From positions 1-33,673 of the forward strand of contig JAHHRO010000024.1 in assembly GCA_020025755.1 (NCBI GenBank): 33,673 bases of DNA, in the 5' to 3' direction. A program made the position numbers and the translations under genes. The notes under the pieces were generated by a model. The model was not told where the DNA came from. It worked only from the letters and a program-made list of their open reading frames with translations, and did no database searches. The stretch is from Butyricicoccus sp. Its GTDB lineage: Bacteria; Bacillota; Clostridia; Oscillospirales; Butyricicoccaceae. This document shows, one piece after another, positions 15,895 to 24,041 of the stretch (position 1 is the stretch's first letter; each line of letters begins with the position of its first letter).

Positions 15895-17118
15895 ATGAAT
15901 CGTTTTGTTTATGCAGACAACGCGGCAACTACGCCCATGTCTGAATCTGTATACGAGGCTATGAAGCCCTATCTGACCGAGTGCTACGGCAACCCATCTT
16001 CTCTTTATCGCATCGGTCGCGAAGCTCACCGCGCGATCGACGGCGCACGCAAGAAGGTCGCTGAGGCGATCGGTGCGGCAGAACCAAAGGAGATCATCTT
16101 CACGGGCGGCGGCTCTCAAGCGGACAACCTCGCGATCCGCGGCTATGTCAAGGGACGCTCCGCGCGCGGTCGCAAACACATCATCACCTCCAAGATCGAG
16201 CACCATGCAGTCCTCTATACCTGTCAGGCACTCGAGAAGGAAGGCTATCCGGTCACCTACCTCGATGTTGACCGCGAGGGTCATGTGGATCTGCAGCAGC
16301 TCAAGGCTGCAATTTCCGACCAGACCGCGATCGTCACCATCATGGCTGCCAACAATGAGATCGGCACCATTCAGGATCTCAAGGCGATCGCTGAGATCGC
16401 TCATGCCCACGGTGCTGTCTTCCATACCGACGCCGTACAGGCAGTCGGTCACATGCACATCAATGTGCAGGAGATGGGTATCGATCTGTTGTCCCTCTCC
16501 GGTCATAAGTTCCGCGGCCCCAAGGGTATTGGTGCGCTCTATCTTCGCAAGGGTATCGCACTCGATCCGCTGGTACACGGCGGCGGTCAGGAGCGCGGTC
16601 TGGCATCGGGCACAGAAAATGTTGCTGGTATCATCGGGCTGGGACAGGCGATCGAGGACGCAACCGGAGCCAATCTGGACGAAAAGATGGGCTATGTCAA
16701 GAAGCTCACCGACCGTCTGACCAAGGGCATCATGGACAAGATCCCTTACACCCACTTCACAGGCGATCCAATCAACCGTCTGCCAGGGACTGCTTCCTTT
16801 GTGTTTGAAGCGATCGAAGGCGAGGGTTTGATCCTCCGTCTGGATCTTGCAGGCATCTGCGGCTCCACTGGTTCCGCCTGCTCGACCGGCTCTCTCGATC
16901 CATCCCATGTCCTCATGGCGATCGGTCTGCCGCATGAGATCGCACATGGTTCGCTGCGCCTGACTCTGGGTGATCAGAACACCGAGGAAGACGTAGATTA
17001 CCTCATCGAAAAGGTCTCCGAGGTCGTTGCGACCCTGCGCGAAATGAGCCCTGTCTGGGCCGATGGCAAACCGGATATGAGTTCGGCCTGCGACCTGCAT
17101 CATGAACACCACCACTAA
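15895..17118 (+). CDS. nifS: Cysteine desulfurase (NifS/IscS family)
   Basis: This 407-residue PLP enzyme takes sulfur from cysteine, yielding alanine and a persulfide for Fe-S cluster assembly. The PLP lysine is Lys205 in LSGHKFRGPKG, the PLP-binding region TDAVQAVGH is near 180-188, and the catalytic Cys329 lies in the flexible loop GSACSTGS. The N-terminus (YADNAATTPMSESVYEAM) is typical. The protein ends in a short His-rich tail, DLHHEHHH, that is not part of the fold. The IscU-type scaffold gene starts 33 bases downstream, so the pair is a dedicated donor-scaffold unit. The ribosome binding site is AAGGAGGAG. Confidence 0.95.
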   Translation: MNRFVYADNAATTPMSESVYEAMKPYLTECYGNPSSLYRIGREAHRAIDGARKKVAEAIGAAEPKEIIFTGGGSQADNLAIRGYVKGRSARGRKHIITSKIEHHAVLYTCQALEKEGYPVTYLDVDREGHVDLQQLKAAISDQTAIVTIMAANNEIGTIQDLKAIAEIAHAHGAVFHTDAVQAVGHMHINVQEMGIDLLSLSGHKFRGPKGIGALYLRKGIALDPLVHGGGQERGLASGTENVAGIIGLGQAIEDATGANLDEKMGYVKKLTDRLTKGIMDKIPYTHFTGDPINRLPGTASFVFEAIEGEGLILRLDLAGICGSTGSACSTGSLDPSHVLMAIGLPHEIAHGSLRLTLGDQNTEEDVDYLIEKVSEVVATLREMSPVWADGKPDMSSACDLHHEHHH

Positions 17119-17151
17119 TCGTTTTTTGTTTGATAAAGGAGATAATTTATT

Positions 17152-17586
17152 ATGGATTACAGCGATAAGGTCTTTGACCATTTTACAAACCCACGCAATG
17201 TTGGCGAGATCGAGGACGCAAGCGGTGTCGGTGAAGTCGGCAACGCAAAGTGCGGCGATATCATGAAGATCTACCTGAAAGTTTCCGATGACGGCATCAT
17301 TGAGGATGTCAAGTTCAAGACATTCGGCTGCGGTGCTGCAATCGCAACCTCTTCTATGGCAACCGAGATGGTCAAGGGTAAGTCTCTGGAAGAAGCACTC
17401 AAACTGACCAATCAGGCTGTGGCAGAGGCATTGGACGGTCTGCCGCCGGTCAAGATGCACTGCTCCGTACTGGCTGAGGAAGCCCTGCGTTCTGCCATTG
17501 CTGACTATTACCGTAAGCAGGGCAAGGACCCCGAGGCACTGCTGGGCTGTTCCTGTGACTGTTCCTCCTGCCACTGCGAACACTAA
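17152..17586 (+). CDS. nifU: Fe-S cluster scaffold protein (NifU N-terminal/IscU type)
   Basis: This 144-residue scaffold accepts sulfur from the adjacent desulfurase and assembles Fe-S clusters for transfer. The three ligand cysteines are present: Cys34 in AKCGD, Cys60 in GCGAA and Cys104 in MHCSVLAEEAL. The Asp after Cys34, important for cluster release in the family, is also kept. Beyond the normal end is an added tail, GCSCDCSSCHCEH (132-144), with five cysteines and two histidines. AAAGGAG precedes the ATG. A terminator follows. Confidence 0.93.
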   Translation: MDYSDKVFDHFTNPRNVGEIEDASGVGEVGNAKCGDIMKIYLKVSDDGIIEDVKFKTFGCGAAIATSSMATEMVKGKSLEEALKLTNQAVAEALDGLPPVKMHCSVLAEEALRSAIADYYRKQGKDPEALLGCSCDCSSCHCEH

Positions 17587-17625
17587 TTTCAAAACACCTG
17601 CGGATCGCGTAAGCTTCCGTAAATC

Positions 17626-17652
17626 AGGGCAGATTGCAAAATCTGCCCTTTT
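17626..17652 (+). terminator. Intrinsic terminator of nifS-nifU
   Basis: AGGGCAGATT (17626-17635) pairs with AATCTGCCCT (17640-17649) around a four-base loop, followed by TTTTGCCGTTTTC. It lies 40 bases after the nifU stop. Confidence 0.8.
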
Positions 17653-17703
17653 GCCGTTTTCTTCTCGCATTCATTTCTTGGGATTTCCCGACAGGAGACT
17701 GTT

Positions 17704-20700
17704 ATGCAAAATATTACATTAAGTATTTCCAGCTTTTCTGAATACAAAAAGTTATATAACGAGCTATTGGCAGGTAAAACCCCTGCACTTGCCGTCGGAC
17801 TGCCTCCCATTGCCAAGGCACAGCTTGCCGCCGCCCTGCGTCTTGAAACTTCGCGCCCTGTCTGCATCATCACGGACGAGGATACTGCCGCTCTGCGTCT
17901 GGCTGCCGATCTGGAAGCATTCTCTGAGCAGCCTGTTTTGCATATCCCGGCGCGCGAACTGACCATGGCAGGCATGGAAGGAATGTCCCGTCAGTACGAG
18001 CAGACACGCATCGCGGCATTGTCGCGTCTGTCTTCTGCTCCCCTGATCACCCTGTCTGCCGCAGCCCTTGTGCAGAAAACACTTCCGCCACATATTTTAG
18101 GATCTGCCAGTCTGACCATCCGTACAGGCGATCTCATCCCACTGCCTGATCTCACCCGTCAGCTTGTGACCGCTGGCTATCAGCGCTGTGTACAGGTAGA
18201 AGGCCCTGGTCAGTTCTCTGTGCGCGGCGGCATTCTGGATATCTTTCCCCCATGCGCACACACACCGGCTCGTATCGAGTTTTGGGGAGATGAGATCGAC
18301 TCGATCGCGCGATTCGATGTTGGCTCACAGCGGCGTGGAGATGGGCTGGATTCCCTAACCTGCCTTCCCTGCATGGAGACGCTTCCCTCCTTTGCACCTG
18401 GTGGGATCGCTGGCTTATGCAGACAGCTGGAGCAGGCACCTCGCAGCCGACGCAAAAAGCACCCCGATCTCATCCGCAATTTGGAACGCGATATTGAACG
18501 CCTGACCGAGACCCACGGTCTGCCTGCGGCAGATAAATATTTACCGCTTATCTATCCGGATGCCGCAACCCCACTTGATTATCTGCCCGAAAATACCATC
18601 TTTCTGATCGATGACACGCCCAGACTGCGTGAAGCTGTGCATGGCTATATCCTCCGTTTGGTGGGCGATCTGGAGGCACTCACCGAGCGCGGCGAACTGC
18701 CGCAGGAACCACACGCCTTTGCTTTGGATTTCTCTGCTCTGTGCCGCAGTCTATCCAGCCGCCCGCTCGTCCGTCTGGATACCTTTCTCAATACGGTCGA
18801 TGAACTCGCCCCCAAAACACTTGTCAGCTTTGCCGTCAACCAAATGAACGCCTTTGGCGGCTCATTCGATATGGCTGCCGCTGATATCCAGAGTTTCCTC
18901 AGCCAGAAGCGTGCCGTCTGCGTAGTTTGCAGTTCGGAACTACGCTGCAAAAACATGCAGGAGGAGCTTGCCGCCCATGATATCACCGCGATCCTGACCG
19001 ATCGCCTGCCTGCCGCCGGACGCGTGCATATTTTGGAAGGTGCACTCTCCGCCGGTCTGGAGTATCCCGAACTGGGACTCATCATCCTGACAGAGGGCCA
19101 TGCACCCGTGCGCAAGAGATCTGCCCATTCCAAAAAATCCAACCGCGATCGTGTGAAAAGCTATACCGATCTCACTCCCGGTGATCTGGTCGTACATGAA
19201 CACCACGGCATCGGGCGTTATATCGGCATGGAGCGTATGCGCATCGACGGCGGCGAACGCGATTTTATCAAGATCGCATTTGCCGGAACCGACTTTCTCT
19301 ATGTCCCTGCGACCTCACTCGATCTGATTTCCAAATATATCGGTGGCGGTGAACCGGAAAAGATACGCCTGAACAAGCTGGGCGGTGCCGATTGGCAGCG
19401 CGCACGCACACGCGCGAAGGCTGCCGCCAAGGAACTGGCCGCCGGTCTCTTACAGCTTTATGCCGAGCGCAGCCGCCTCAAGGGCTATGCCTTTCCTGCC
19501 GATGATATTTGGCAGCGCGAATTTGAGCAGGCCTTTCCCTATGAGGAAACTGAAGATCAGCTGCGCTGTATCGCAGAGATCAAGCAGGATATGCAGTCCG
19601 ATCGCCCTATGGATCGTCTGCTGTGCGGTGACGTTGGATTCGGTAAAACAGAGGTTGCCCTGCGTGCCGTGATGAAATGCATCCTGTCCGGCAAGCAGGC
19701 TGCGATCCTCGTACCGACCACCGTGCTCGCACGTCAGCACTATCTGACAGCCATGCAGCGTTTTTCCGGTTATCCCGTCAAGATCGAGCTGCTTTCTCGC
19801 CATAAAACTCCCTCCGAGCAAAAAAAGATCCTCGATCAGCTGCAATCCGGTATGGTCGACCTCATCATTGGCACACATAAGCTGTTCAATAAGAAGATCA
19901 AGTTCCGCGACCTCGGTCTTCTGGTCATTGATGAGGAACAGCGGTTTGGCGTCAGCCATAAGGAGAAGCTCAAGGAACTTTCCAAGCAGATCGACGTCCT
20001 CACCCTCTCCGCGACGCCCATCCCTCGTACCCTGAATATGGCACTCTCCGGCATCCGCGATATGTCTGCCATTGAAGAGCCGCCGCACGACCGTTGGCCG
20101 GTGCAGACCTATGTGACCGAGTACAATGAACTCATCATCAACGATGCCATTCGTCGTGAGCTGGCACGCGGTGGTCAGGTCTATTATCTGCATAACTATG
20201 TGGAATCCATCGAACAGACTGCCCTGCGCATCCAGCGCGATTTTCCAGAGGCACGCATTGGAATTGCGCATGGTAAAATGCACATGCGTGCACTTTCCAA
20301 TGTGATGAACGATATGAGTGATGGCGCACTCGACATCCTGGTCTGTACAACTATTATCGAGACCGGCATCGATATCCCGAACGCCAATACCCTGATCATC
20401 GAAAATGCCGACCACATGGGGCTTGCACAACTGCACCAGATCCGCGGCCGCGTGGGGCGTTCCAGCCGCCGCGCCTTTGCCTATCTTACTTTCCGCCGCG
20501 GCAAGGTACTGTCCGAAACCTCACAGAAGCGATTGTCTGCGATCCGCGAATTTGCGGAATTCGGTTCCGGCTTCAAAATTGCCATGCGTGATCTTGAGAT
20601 ACGCGGTGCAGGCAATGTCTTAGGCCCTGAACAGTCCGGACACATGATGAGCGTGGGCTATGACCTGTATCTCAAACTGCTCGAAGAAGCTGTACTGGAA

Positions 20701-21177
20701 GAAAAAGGTGAAACCCCACCGCAGCGCGTAGAATGTGCGGCAGAATTTACCCTGTCTGCAAATCTGCCCACCGAATATGTAGAAGACCCCGGTCAGCGTG
20801 TCGATCTGTATCGCCGCATCGCGCTCATTCGCTCCGAGGAGGGACGCAGTGATCTGCTCGACGAGTTGATCGACCGCTATGGTGAGCCGCCCACTGAGGC
20901 AATTGCGCTTCTGGATATCGCACTCTTACGCGCATGTGCAAGTGAACAGGGGATCACCGAGATCAAGCAGGAGAATGGCCGCCTGCTCCTCACCTTTGCG
21001 CAGGCTGATTTCCGCCGCCTGTCTATCCTGTGCAGCGATAAGTCCTTCTCCGGACGCTTGCTGCTCAATGCAGGCAGTACCCCCTATCTGTCCCTGCGCC
21101 TTGCGCCCAATGAGACCCCTCTGGAAATGGCGCAGATCCTCATACAAAAATATGCCGAAACACAGTCGGCATGCTAA
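17704..21177 (+). CDS. mfd: Transcription-repair coupling factor Mfd
   Basis: This 1157-residue ATP-dependent translocase pushes stalled RNA polymerase off DNA lesions and recruits UvrA. The UvrB-like N-terminal part covers about 1-470 (VEGPGQFSVRGGILDIFPP near 160-180). The CarD-like RNA-polymerase-interacting domain is at about 490-560 (PGDLVVHEHHGIGRYIG). The superfamily 2 motor has Walker A GDVGFGKTEVALRA near 641, DEEQ near 741 and the translocation motif region QLHQIRGRVGRSSRRA near 910-930. The C-terminal autoinhibitory domain is at about 1010-1110. Length and motif order match full-length Mfd. ATG 17704 has a CAGGAGA site. Nudix and ArsC-like genes follow closely, so a three-gene transcript is likely. 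Confidence 0.97.
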   Translation: MQNITLSISSFSEYKKLYNELLAGKTPALAVGLPPIAKAQLAAALRLETSRPVCIITDEDTAALRLAADLEAFSEQPVLHIPARELTMAGMEGMSRQYEQTRIAALSRLSSAPLITLSAAALVQKTLPPHILGSASLTIRTGDLIPLPDLTRQLVTAGYQRCVQVEGPGQFSVRGGILDIFPPCAHTPARIEFWGDEIDSIARFDVGSQRRGDGLDSLTCLPCMETLPSFAPGGIAGLCRQLEQAPRSRRKKHPDLIRNLERDIERLTETHGLPAADKYLPLIYPDAATPLDYLPENTIFLIDDTPRLREAVHGYILRLVGDLEALTERGELPQEPHAFALDFSALCRSLSSRPLVRLDTFLNTVDELAPKTLVSFAVNQMNAFGGSFDMAAADIQSFLSQKRAVCVVCSSELRCKNMQEELAAHDITAILTDRLPAAGRVHILEGALSAGLEYPELGLIILTEGHAPVRKRSAHSKKSNRDRVKSYTDLTPGDLVVHEHHGIGRYIGMERMRIDGGERDFIKIAFAGTDFLYVPATSLDLISKYIGGGEPEKIRLNKLGGADWQRARTRAKAAAKELAAGLLQLYAERSRLKGYAFPADDIWQREFEQAFPYEETEDQLRCIAEIKQDMQSDRPMDRLLCGDVGFGKTEVALRAVMKCILSGKQAAILVPTTVLARQHYLTAMQRFSGYPVKIELLSRHKTPSEQKKILDQLQSGMVDLIIGTHKLFNKKIKFRDLGLLVIDEEQRFGVSHKEKLKELSKQIDVLTLSATPIPRTLNMALSGIRDMSAIEEPPHDRWPVQTYVTEYNELIINDAIRRELARGGQVYYLHNYVESIEQTALRIQRDFPEARIGIAHGKMHMRALSNVMNDMSDGALDILVCTTIIETGIDIPNANTLIIENADHMGLAQLHQIRGRVGRSSRRAFAYLTFRRGKVLSETSQKRLSAIREFAEFGSGFKIAMRDLEIRGAGNVLGPEQSGHMMSVGYDLYLKLLEEAVLEEKGETPPQRVECAAEFTLSANLPTEYVEDPGQRVDLYRRIALIRSEEGRSDLLDELIDRYGEPPTEAIALLDIALLRACASEQGITEIKQENGRLLLTFAQADFRRLSILCSDKSFSGRLLLNAGSTPYLSLRLAPNETPLEMAQILIQKYAETQSAC

Positions 21178-21186
21178 GGAGCATTT

Positions 21187-21612
21187 ATGGATAAAACTTT
21201 TGGCAAAAGAGACCCCAATCTCACTTATTTTGACCGTCCCGGTGCATATCTCATCTGTATCAAGGATGGAAAACTCGCCTGTGTGCAGACCCCAAAAGGA
21301 TATTTCCTGCTGGGCGGAGGCATTGAGCAAGGCGAAAGCCAGACAGACTGCATTCACAGAGAGTGTCTGGAGGAAGCCGGACTTTCCGTGACCCTCACGC
21401 GGTCCTTCTGTGCAGCAGACAGCTATACCATTCATCCACGGATCGGTCCTTTTCACCCGATCCAATACTACTATCTGGGCACGATCGGAGCGCGTGTACA
21501 AGATCCCATTGAGCCTGACCACACCTTTGTGTGGCTTCCTCTTACAGAAATCGAAAATATGTATGTCCCCCAGCAAATCTGGGCGGTACAGCGTGCCATG
21601 AAACAGGAGTGA
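21187..21612 (+). CDS. Nudix hydrolase
   Basis: This 141-residue protein carries a complete Nudix box, GGIEQGE-x7-RECLEEAGL (about residues 40-62), which binds Mg2+ and hydrolyses a nucleoside-diphosphate-linked substrate. It starts nine bases after mfd with a weak AAGGAG site. Given the mfd linkage, an MutT-like cleaning role on oxidised nucleotides is possible, but the substrate cannot be inferred. Confidence 0.9.
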   Translation: MDKTFGKRDPNLTYFDRPGAYLICIKDGKLACVQTPKGYFLLGGGIEQGESQTDCIHRECLEEAGLSVTLTRSFCAADSYTIHPRIGPFHPIQYYYLGTIGARVQDPIEPDHTFVWLPLTEIENMYVPQQIWAVQRAMKQE

Positions 21613-21619
21613 TCTTACA

Positions 21620-21967
21620 ATGTTATTTATTCATTATCCCAAATGTTCCACCTGCGTCAAAGCAAAAAACTGGCTGGAATCCCACGGCAAGACCTTTGAA
21701 AGCCGTGATATCAAGACAGAAAACCCAACCGTCGAGGAGCTGCGTCTGTGGCATCAGAAAAGCGGTATGCCGCTCAAAAAGTTCTTTAACACGAGCGGTA
21801 TGATCTACCGTGAAATGGGACTCAAAGACAAGCTCCCCACGATGAACGCGGAGGAACAGCTTCAGCTCCTCGCCAGTGATGGCATGCTGGTCAAACGCCC
21901 GCTCGTGATCGATGGAGATACGATCCTGATCGGCTTCCGCGAAAAAGAATGGGAAGCCGCCCTCTGA
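21620..21967 (+). CDS. ArsC/Spx-family thioredoxin-fold protein (YffB-like)
   Basis: This 115-residue protein has the ArsC-like fold: YPKCSTCVKAK (Cys9, Cys12) at the N-terminus and VKRPLVIDGD (Arg93, Pro94) after the swapped helix. It could be an arsenate-reductase-like oxidoreductase or a YffB/YusI-type thiol protein. True Spx also uses CxxC but is longer and binds RNA polymerase. It starts seven bases after the Nudix stop, with AGGAGTGA overlapping that stop. No ars operon genes are near, so arsenate reduction is not supported by context. Confidence 0.85.
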   Translation: MLFIHYPKCSTCVKAKNWLESHGKTFESRDIKTENPTVEELRLWHQKSGMPLKKFFNTSGMIYREMGLKDKLPTMNAEEQLQLLASDGMLVKRPLVIDGDTILIGFREKEWEAAL

Positions 21968-21990
21968 CACGAATCTTTTCAACATACAAA

Positions 21991-22016
21991 AGCGCGTCAG
22001 CTTATACTGACGCGCT
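21991..22016. repeat. Terminator hairpin, left copy of a 26-bp direct repeat
   Basis: The perfect hairpin AGCGCGTCAG/CTGACGCGCT has a six-base loop CTTATA. It is identical to 22231-22256. On its left is an A-run (CATACAAA), which would serve as the T-tail on the minus strand. On its right, where a T-tail would be expected on the plus strand, repeat copy C begins directly. Confidence 0.9.
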
Positions 22017-22230
22017 GAGGCTGTCGAAGAACCTTCGACAGCCTTTCCAGGGGAACCCAGTCCCCCTAGATACAGAGCCAGTTCCGGTAGAAACTGGCTC
22101 TGATACCCCCGGTTTCGCGCCCGATGGCGCGGGTCGTGGGCAAAAACCAAGGCTCATGTCCTTGGTTTTTGAAAATTTTAAGTCACTTTGCTCCACACGA
22201 AAACTGCAAAAAGGCTTTTTTGACAGTCTG
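22017..22230 (+). repeat. Structured repeat element, copy C (full length)
   Basis: This 214-bp element has, in order, four hairpins: GGCTGTCGAA/TTCGACAGCC, a CAGGGG-type hairpin, GAGCCAGTT/AACTGGCTC, and AAAACCAAGG/CCTTGGTTTT in the 3' half. It ends in GGCTTTTTTGACAGTCTG. The two ends form imperfect terminal inverted repeats (GAGGCTGTCGAA against CAGACTGTCAAA, 9 of 12). It has no coding capacity. It is flanked on both sides by the same 26-bp hairpin sequence. Confidence 0.85.
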
Positions 22231-22260
22231 AGCGCGTCAGCTTATACTGACGCGCTTTTT
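22231..22260. terminator. Bidirectional terminator hairpin, right copy
   Basis: This is the same hairpin as at 21991-22016, now followed by TTTT on the plus strand. On the minus strand it overlaps the last codons and TGA stop (22237-22239) of the DUF2812 gene. Together the two copies look like one original A-run/hairpin/T-run terminator split by element C. Confidence 0.8.
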
Positions 22261-23595
22261 CTCTTGACTTCCGAGTTTTTGTGCCGCGATCTGCATTTGC
22301 TCCGCAGTCGGTTCCCAGTCGAACATGATCTCGACCAGATGATCCCTGTAACACAACAAATATACAGGCTGTGCGCTGTCCTCATCATACTCCTGATAGA
22401 CCTCTTGTGCCCCCCACGGTGCGGCATCTGCCGCCTCATAGCGGCGCGTATCCCATTTTCCCCGATGCTGTCCAAGCTTTGCCGCCTTGCAGAGATCGTA
22501 TAGAGCCGCAAGCTTGACTTCTGTTATGGCATAGGACAGTTCTGGAACATCGCGGCTTTGGGTCAGCGGCCACTGCGTATATTCTGTATTCGCCAACACG
22601 AAGGTTGCACTTTTCCTTGCCTCAGTTGACCAATCCTTCTGTGCTGTTTGCAGCAGATCCTGCACATAGAGGGGCAGCGGATCGGCAAACACCTCCATCC
22701 TCCAACCGTTCAAACCATAATGACTCACAGGCTTATGATCATCCGCAGAGATAAACCAGCCAATGCCAAAAATCATGGCAAGGGTAAGGCACACGCATAA
22801 GCCGATGGACACTGCCTGATTGATGCCGCGTGAAACGCCCTGCCGTTTCATTTCAGCCATTCCTGCATTGCTGATGGCAACGATCCCAAATACACCGGAA
22901 AGGGAGAGAAAGGCGATCTTAGGGTTTACCAAAAACAATACCAGTATAACGATTTCCAAACCCATCAAAGTAAAATTGATTTTGATTTTCCTTTTCACCG
23001 GTGGCAAAACACCATATTCTGCTTGTCGTTTTGCCTTTCGATACCACAAAATATACTTCCCCGTGGTACATAGGGAGATCACCAGCAGCATGAGCCATAG
23101 CAACGGTATATAGCACTGGATCGGATTGGAAAAGAACGTGATTGGAGACTGCGCAAACTGCATATAAGCAAGTGCCAGCTGGCTGAGACTGAGCAGAACA
23201 TTGAACCCCTGTCCCAAAAGCCATTGCCTGCACATCACATGGTGAATGGTTTGCAGATGTACGAGTGCGTCCGTTTCAATGGGCACAGGGTCTTCATCCT
23301 CATGATAGAACACCTGCATTTTCCCATTCCGCGCCGCAAGCTTCCAGCCATCCTTGGTGCAGTATTCCTCCATTTCCAGCAGACCCTCTGCGTTTTCCGG
23401 ATCAAATTCCGATATATTGGGTAAATATGTGACCGTAAAATGGAGTTTTCTCGGTTCTATCCTGCGATATTTCCAGAGGTAAACGCCGATCACTTCGATC
23501 ATCCAGCCCTTTTGTGCCATCTGTTCCAGATGTTCTGCGATCCCTGTGCAATCATAGGGCGCAAAGGATTCGAACCTTCTTTTTGTGTCTTTCAT
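22237..23595 (-). CDS. DUF2812 domain membrane protein
   Basis: This 452-residue protein begins with the DUF2812 pattern (about 8-130: RFESFAPYDCTGIAEHLEQMAQKGW, KLHFTVTYLP, EEYCTKDGWKLAARNGKMQVFY). Four to five membrane helices follow between about 130 and 290, then a C-terminal domain outside or on the cytoplasmic face (about 300-452). DUF2812 proteins are regularly paired with PadR regulators, as here. Function is unknown, probably a membrane-associated stress or cell-envelope role. Its start overlaps the PadR stop by four bases (coupled translation). The final residues KKRVSIS are encoded within the terminator hairpin. Confidence 0.85.
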   Translation of the reverse strand: MKDTKRRFESFAPYDCTGIAEHLEQMAQKGWMIEVIGVYLWKYRRIEPRKLHFTVTYLPNISEFDPENAEGLLEMEEYCTKDGWKLAARNGKMQVFYHEDEDPVPIETDALVHLQTIHHVMCRQWLLGQGFNVLLSLSQLALAYMQFAQSPITFFSNPIQCYIPLLWLMLLVISLCTTGKYILWYRKAKRQAEYGVLPPVKRKIKINFTLMGLEIVILVLFLVNPKIAFLSLSGVFGIVAISNAGMAEMKRQGVSRGINQAVSIGLCVCLTLAMIFGIGWFISADDHKPVSHYGLNGWRMEVFADPLPLYVQDLLQTAQKDWSTEARKSATFVLANTEYTQWPLTQSRDVPELSYAITEVKLAALYDLCKAAKLGQHRGKWDTRRYEAADAAPWGAQEVYQEYDEDSAQPVYLLCYRDHLVEIMFDWEPTAEQMQIAAQKLGSQEKKRVSIS

Positions 23596-23915
23596 GGGGT
23601 ATCCTCCTCTCCAAAGATCCTTTCATAGTCCACAGCCTGTGCACGCAGTCTCGCATACTCCCGATCCAGCATTTCCCTGCCTTTTCCCGTCAAGATATAA
23701 CTGCGGCGGCGACCCTCCACCTTAGTCTCACGGATCATTCCTGCATCCAAAAACTGTTCCAGCAGGTGATAGAGCGTCCCTGAGCCGACTCCTACACGCC
23801 CGTCCGTCATCTCGGGCACACGGTCTAAAATATCCATTCCATAGCATTCCTGCGTCAGACACAGCAAGATATAAAACATCTGCTCAGTCAAGGTTTGAAA
23901 TTTTTCTCTCGGCAT
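23592..23915 (-). CDS. PadR-family transcriptional regulator
   Basis: This 107-residue winged-helix repressor of the short PadR (PadR-s2) type has the pattern MFYILLCLTQECYGMDILDRV, SGTLYHLLEQFLDAGMI and GRRRSYILTGKG, then a short dimerisation helix. It is the first gene of the operon with DUF2812 and probably represses its own promoter, where two identical operators are visible. The start ATG has a GGGGGGAT site. Confidence 0.92.
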   Translation of the reverse strand: MPREKFQTLTEQMFYILLCLTQECYGMDILDRVPEMTDGRVGVGSGTLYHLLEQFLDAGMIRETKVEGRRRSYILTGKGREMLDREYARLRAQAVDYERIFGEEDTP

Positions 23916-23931
23916 GAAGATCCCCCCTATT

Positions 23932-23984
23932 CTCGATATTCGAGTTTATAGCTGTATTATATTCTCGATATTCGAGATTGTCAA
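23932..23984 (-). promoter_or_regulatory. Consensus promoter with two PadR operators
   Basis: On the minus strand: TTGACA (23979-23984), a 17-base spacer and TATAAT (23956-23961), a perfect sigma-A consensus. The 13-mer palindrome CTCGATATTCGAG occurs at 23964-23976, filling the spacer, and again at 23932-23944, just downstream of the start point. Their centres are 32 bp apart, about three helical turns, so two repressor dimers would sit on the same DNA face. Confidence 0.85.
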
Positions 23985-23987
23985 GGA

Positions 23988-24027
23988 TAAAAAGAGCGAT
24001 GGACAAGAGTTTTCTCGTTCATCGCTC
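23988..24027 (-). terminator. Intrinsic terminator of the PrsA-like gene
   Basis: On the minus strand GAGCGATG (24027-24020) pairs with CATCGCTC (24001-23994), with an additional inner CGAG/CTTG pairing, followed by TTTTTATCC. The T-tract ends four bases before the -35 of the padR promoter, so the two operons are packed very tightly. Confidence 0.85.
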
Positions 24028-24041
24028 CAAAACAATTGATA

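Noticed and set aside
15889..17670. 593-codon minus-strand open frame opposite nifS-nifU
   Set aside because: It is a shadow of two clearly identified genes, has no recognisable domain and no ribosome binding site. Long antisense frames arise here from the codon bias.
21620..21967. Arsenic resistance gene
   Set aside because: The fold is ArsC-like, but no other ars gene is near, and the same fold covers YffB and Spx-type proteins.
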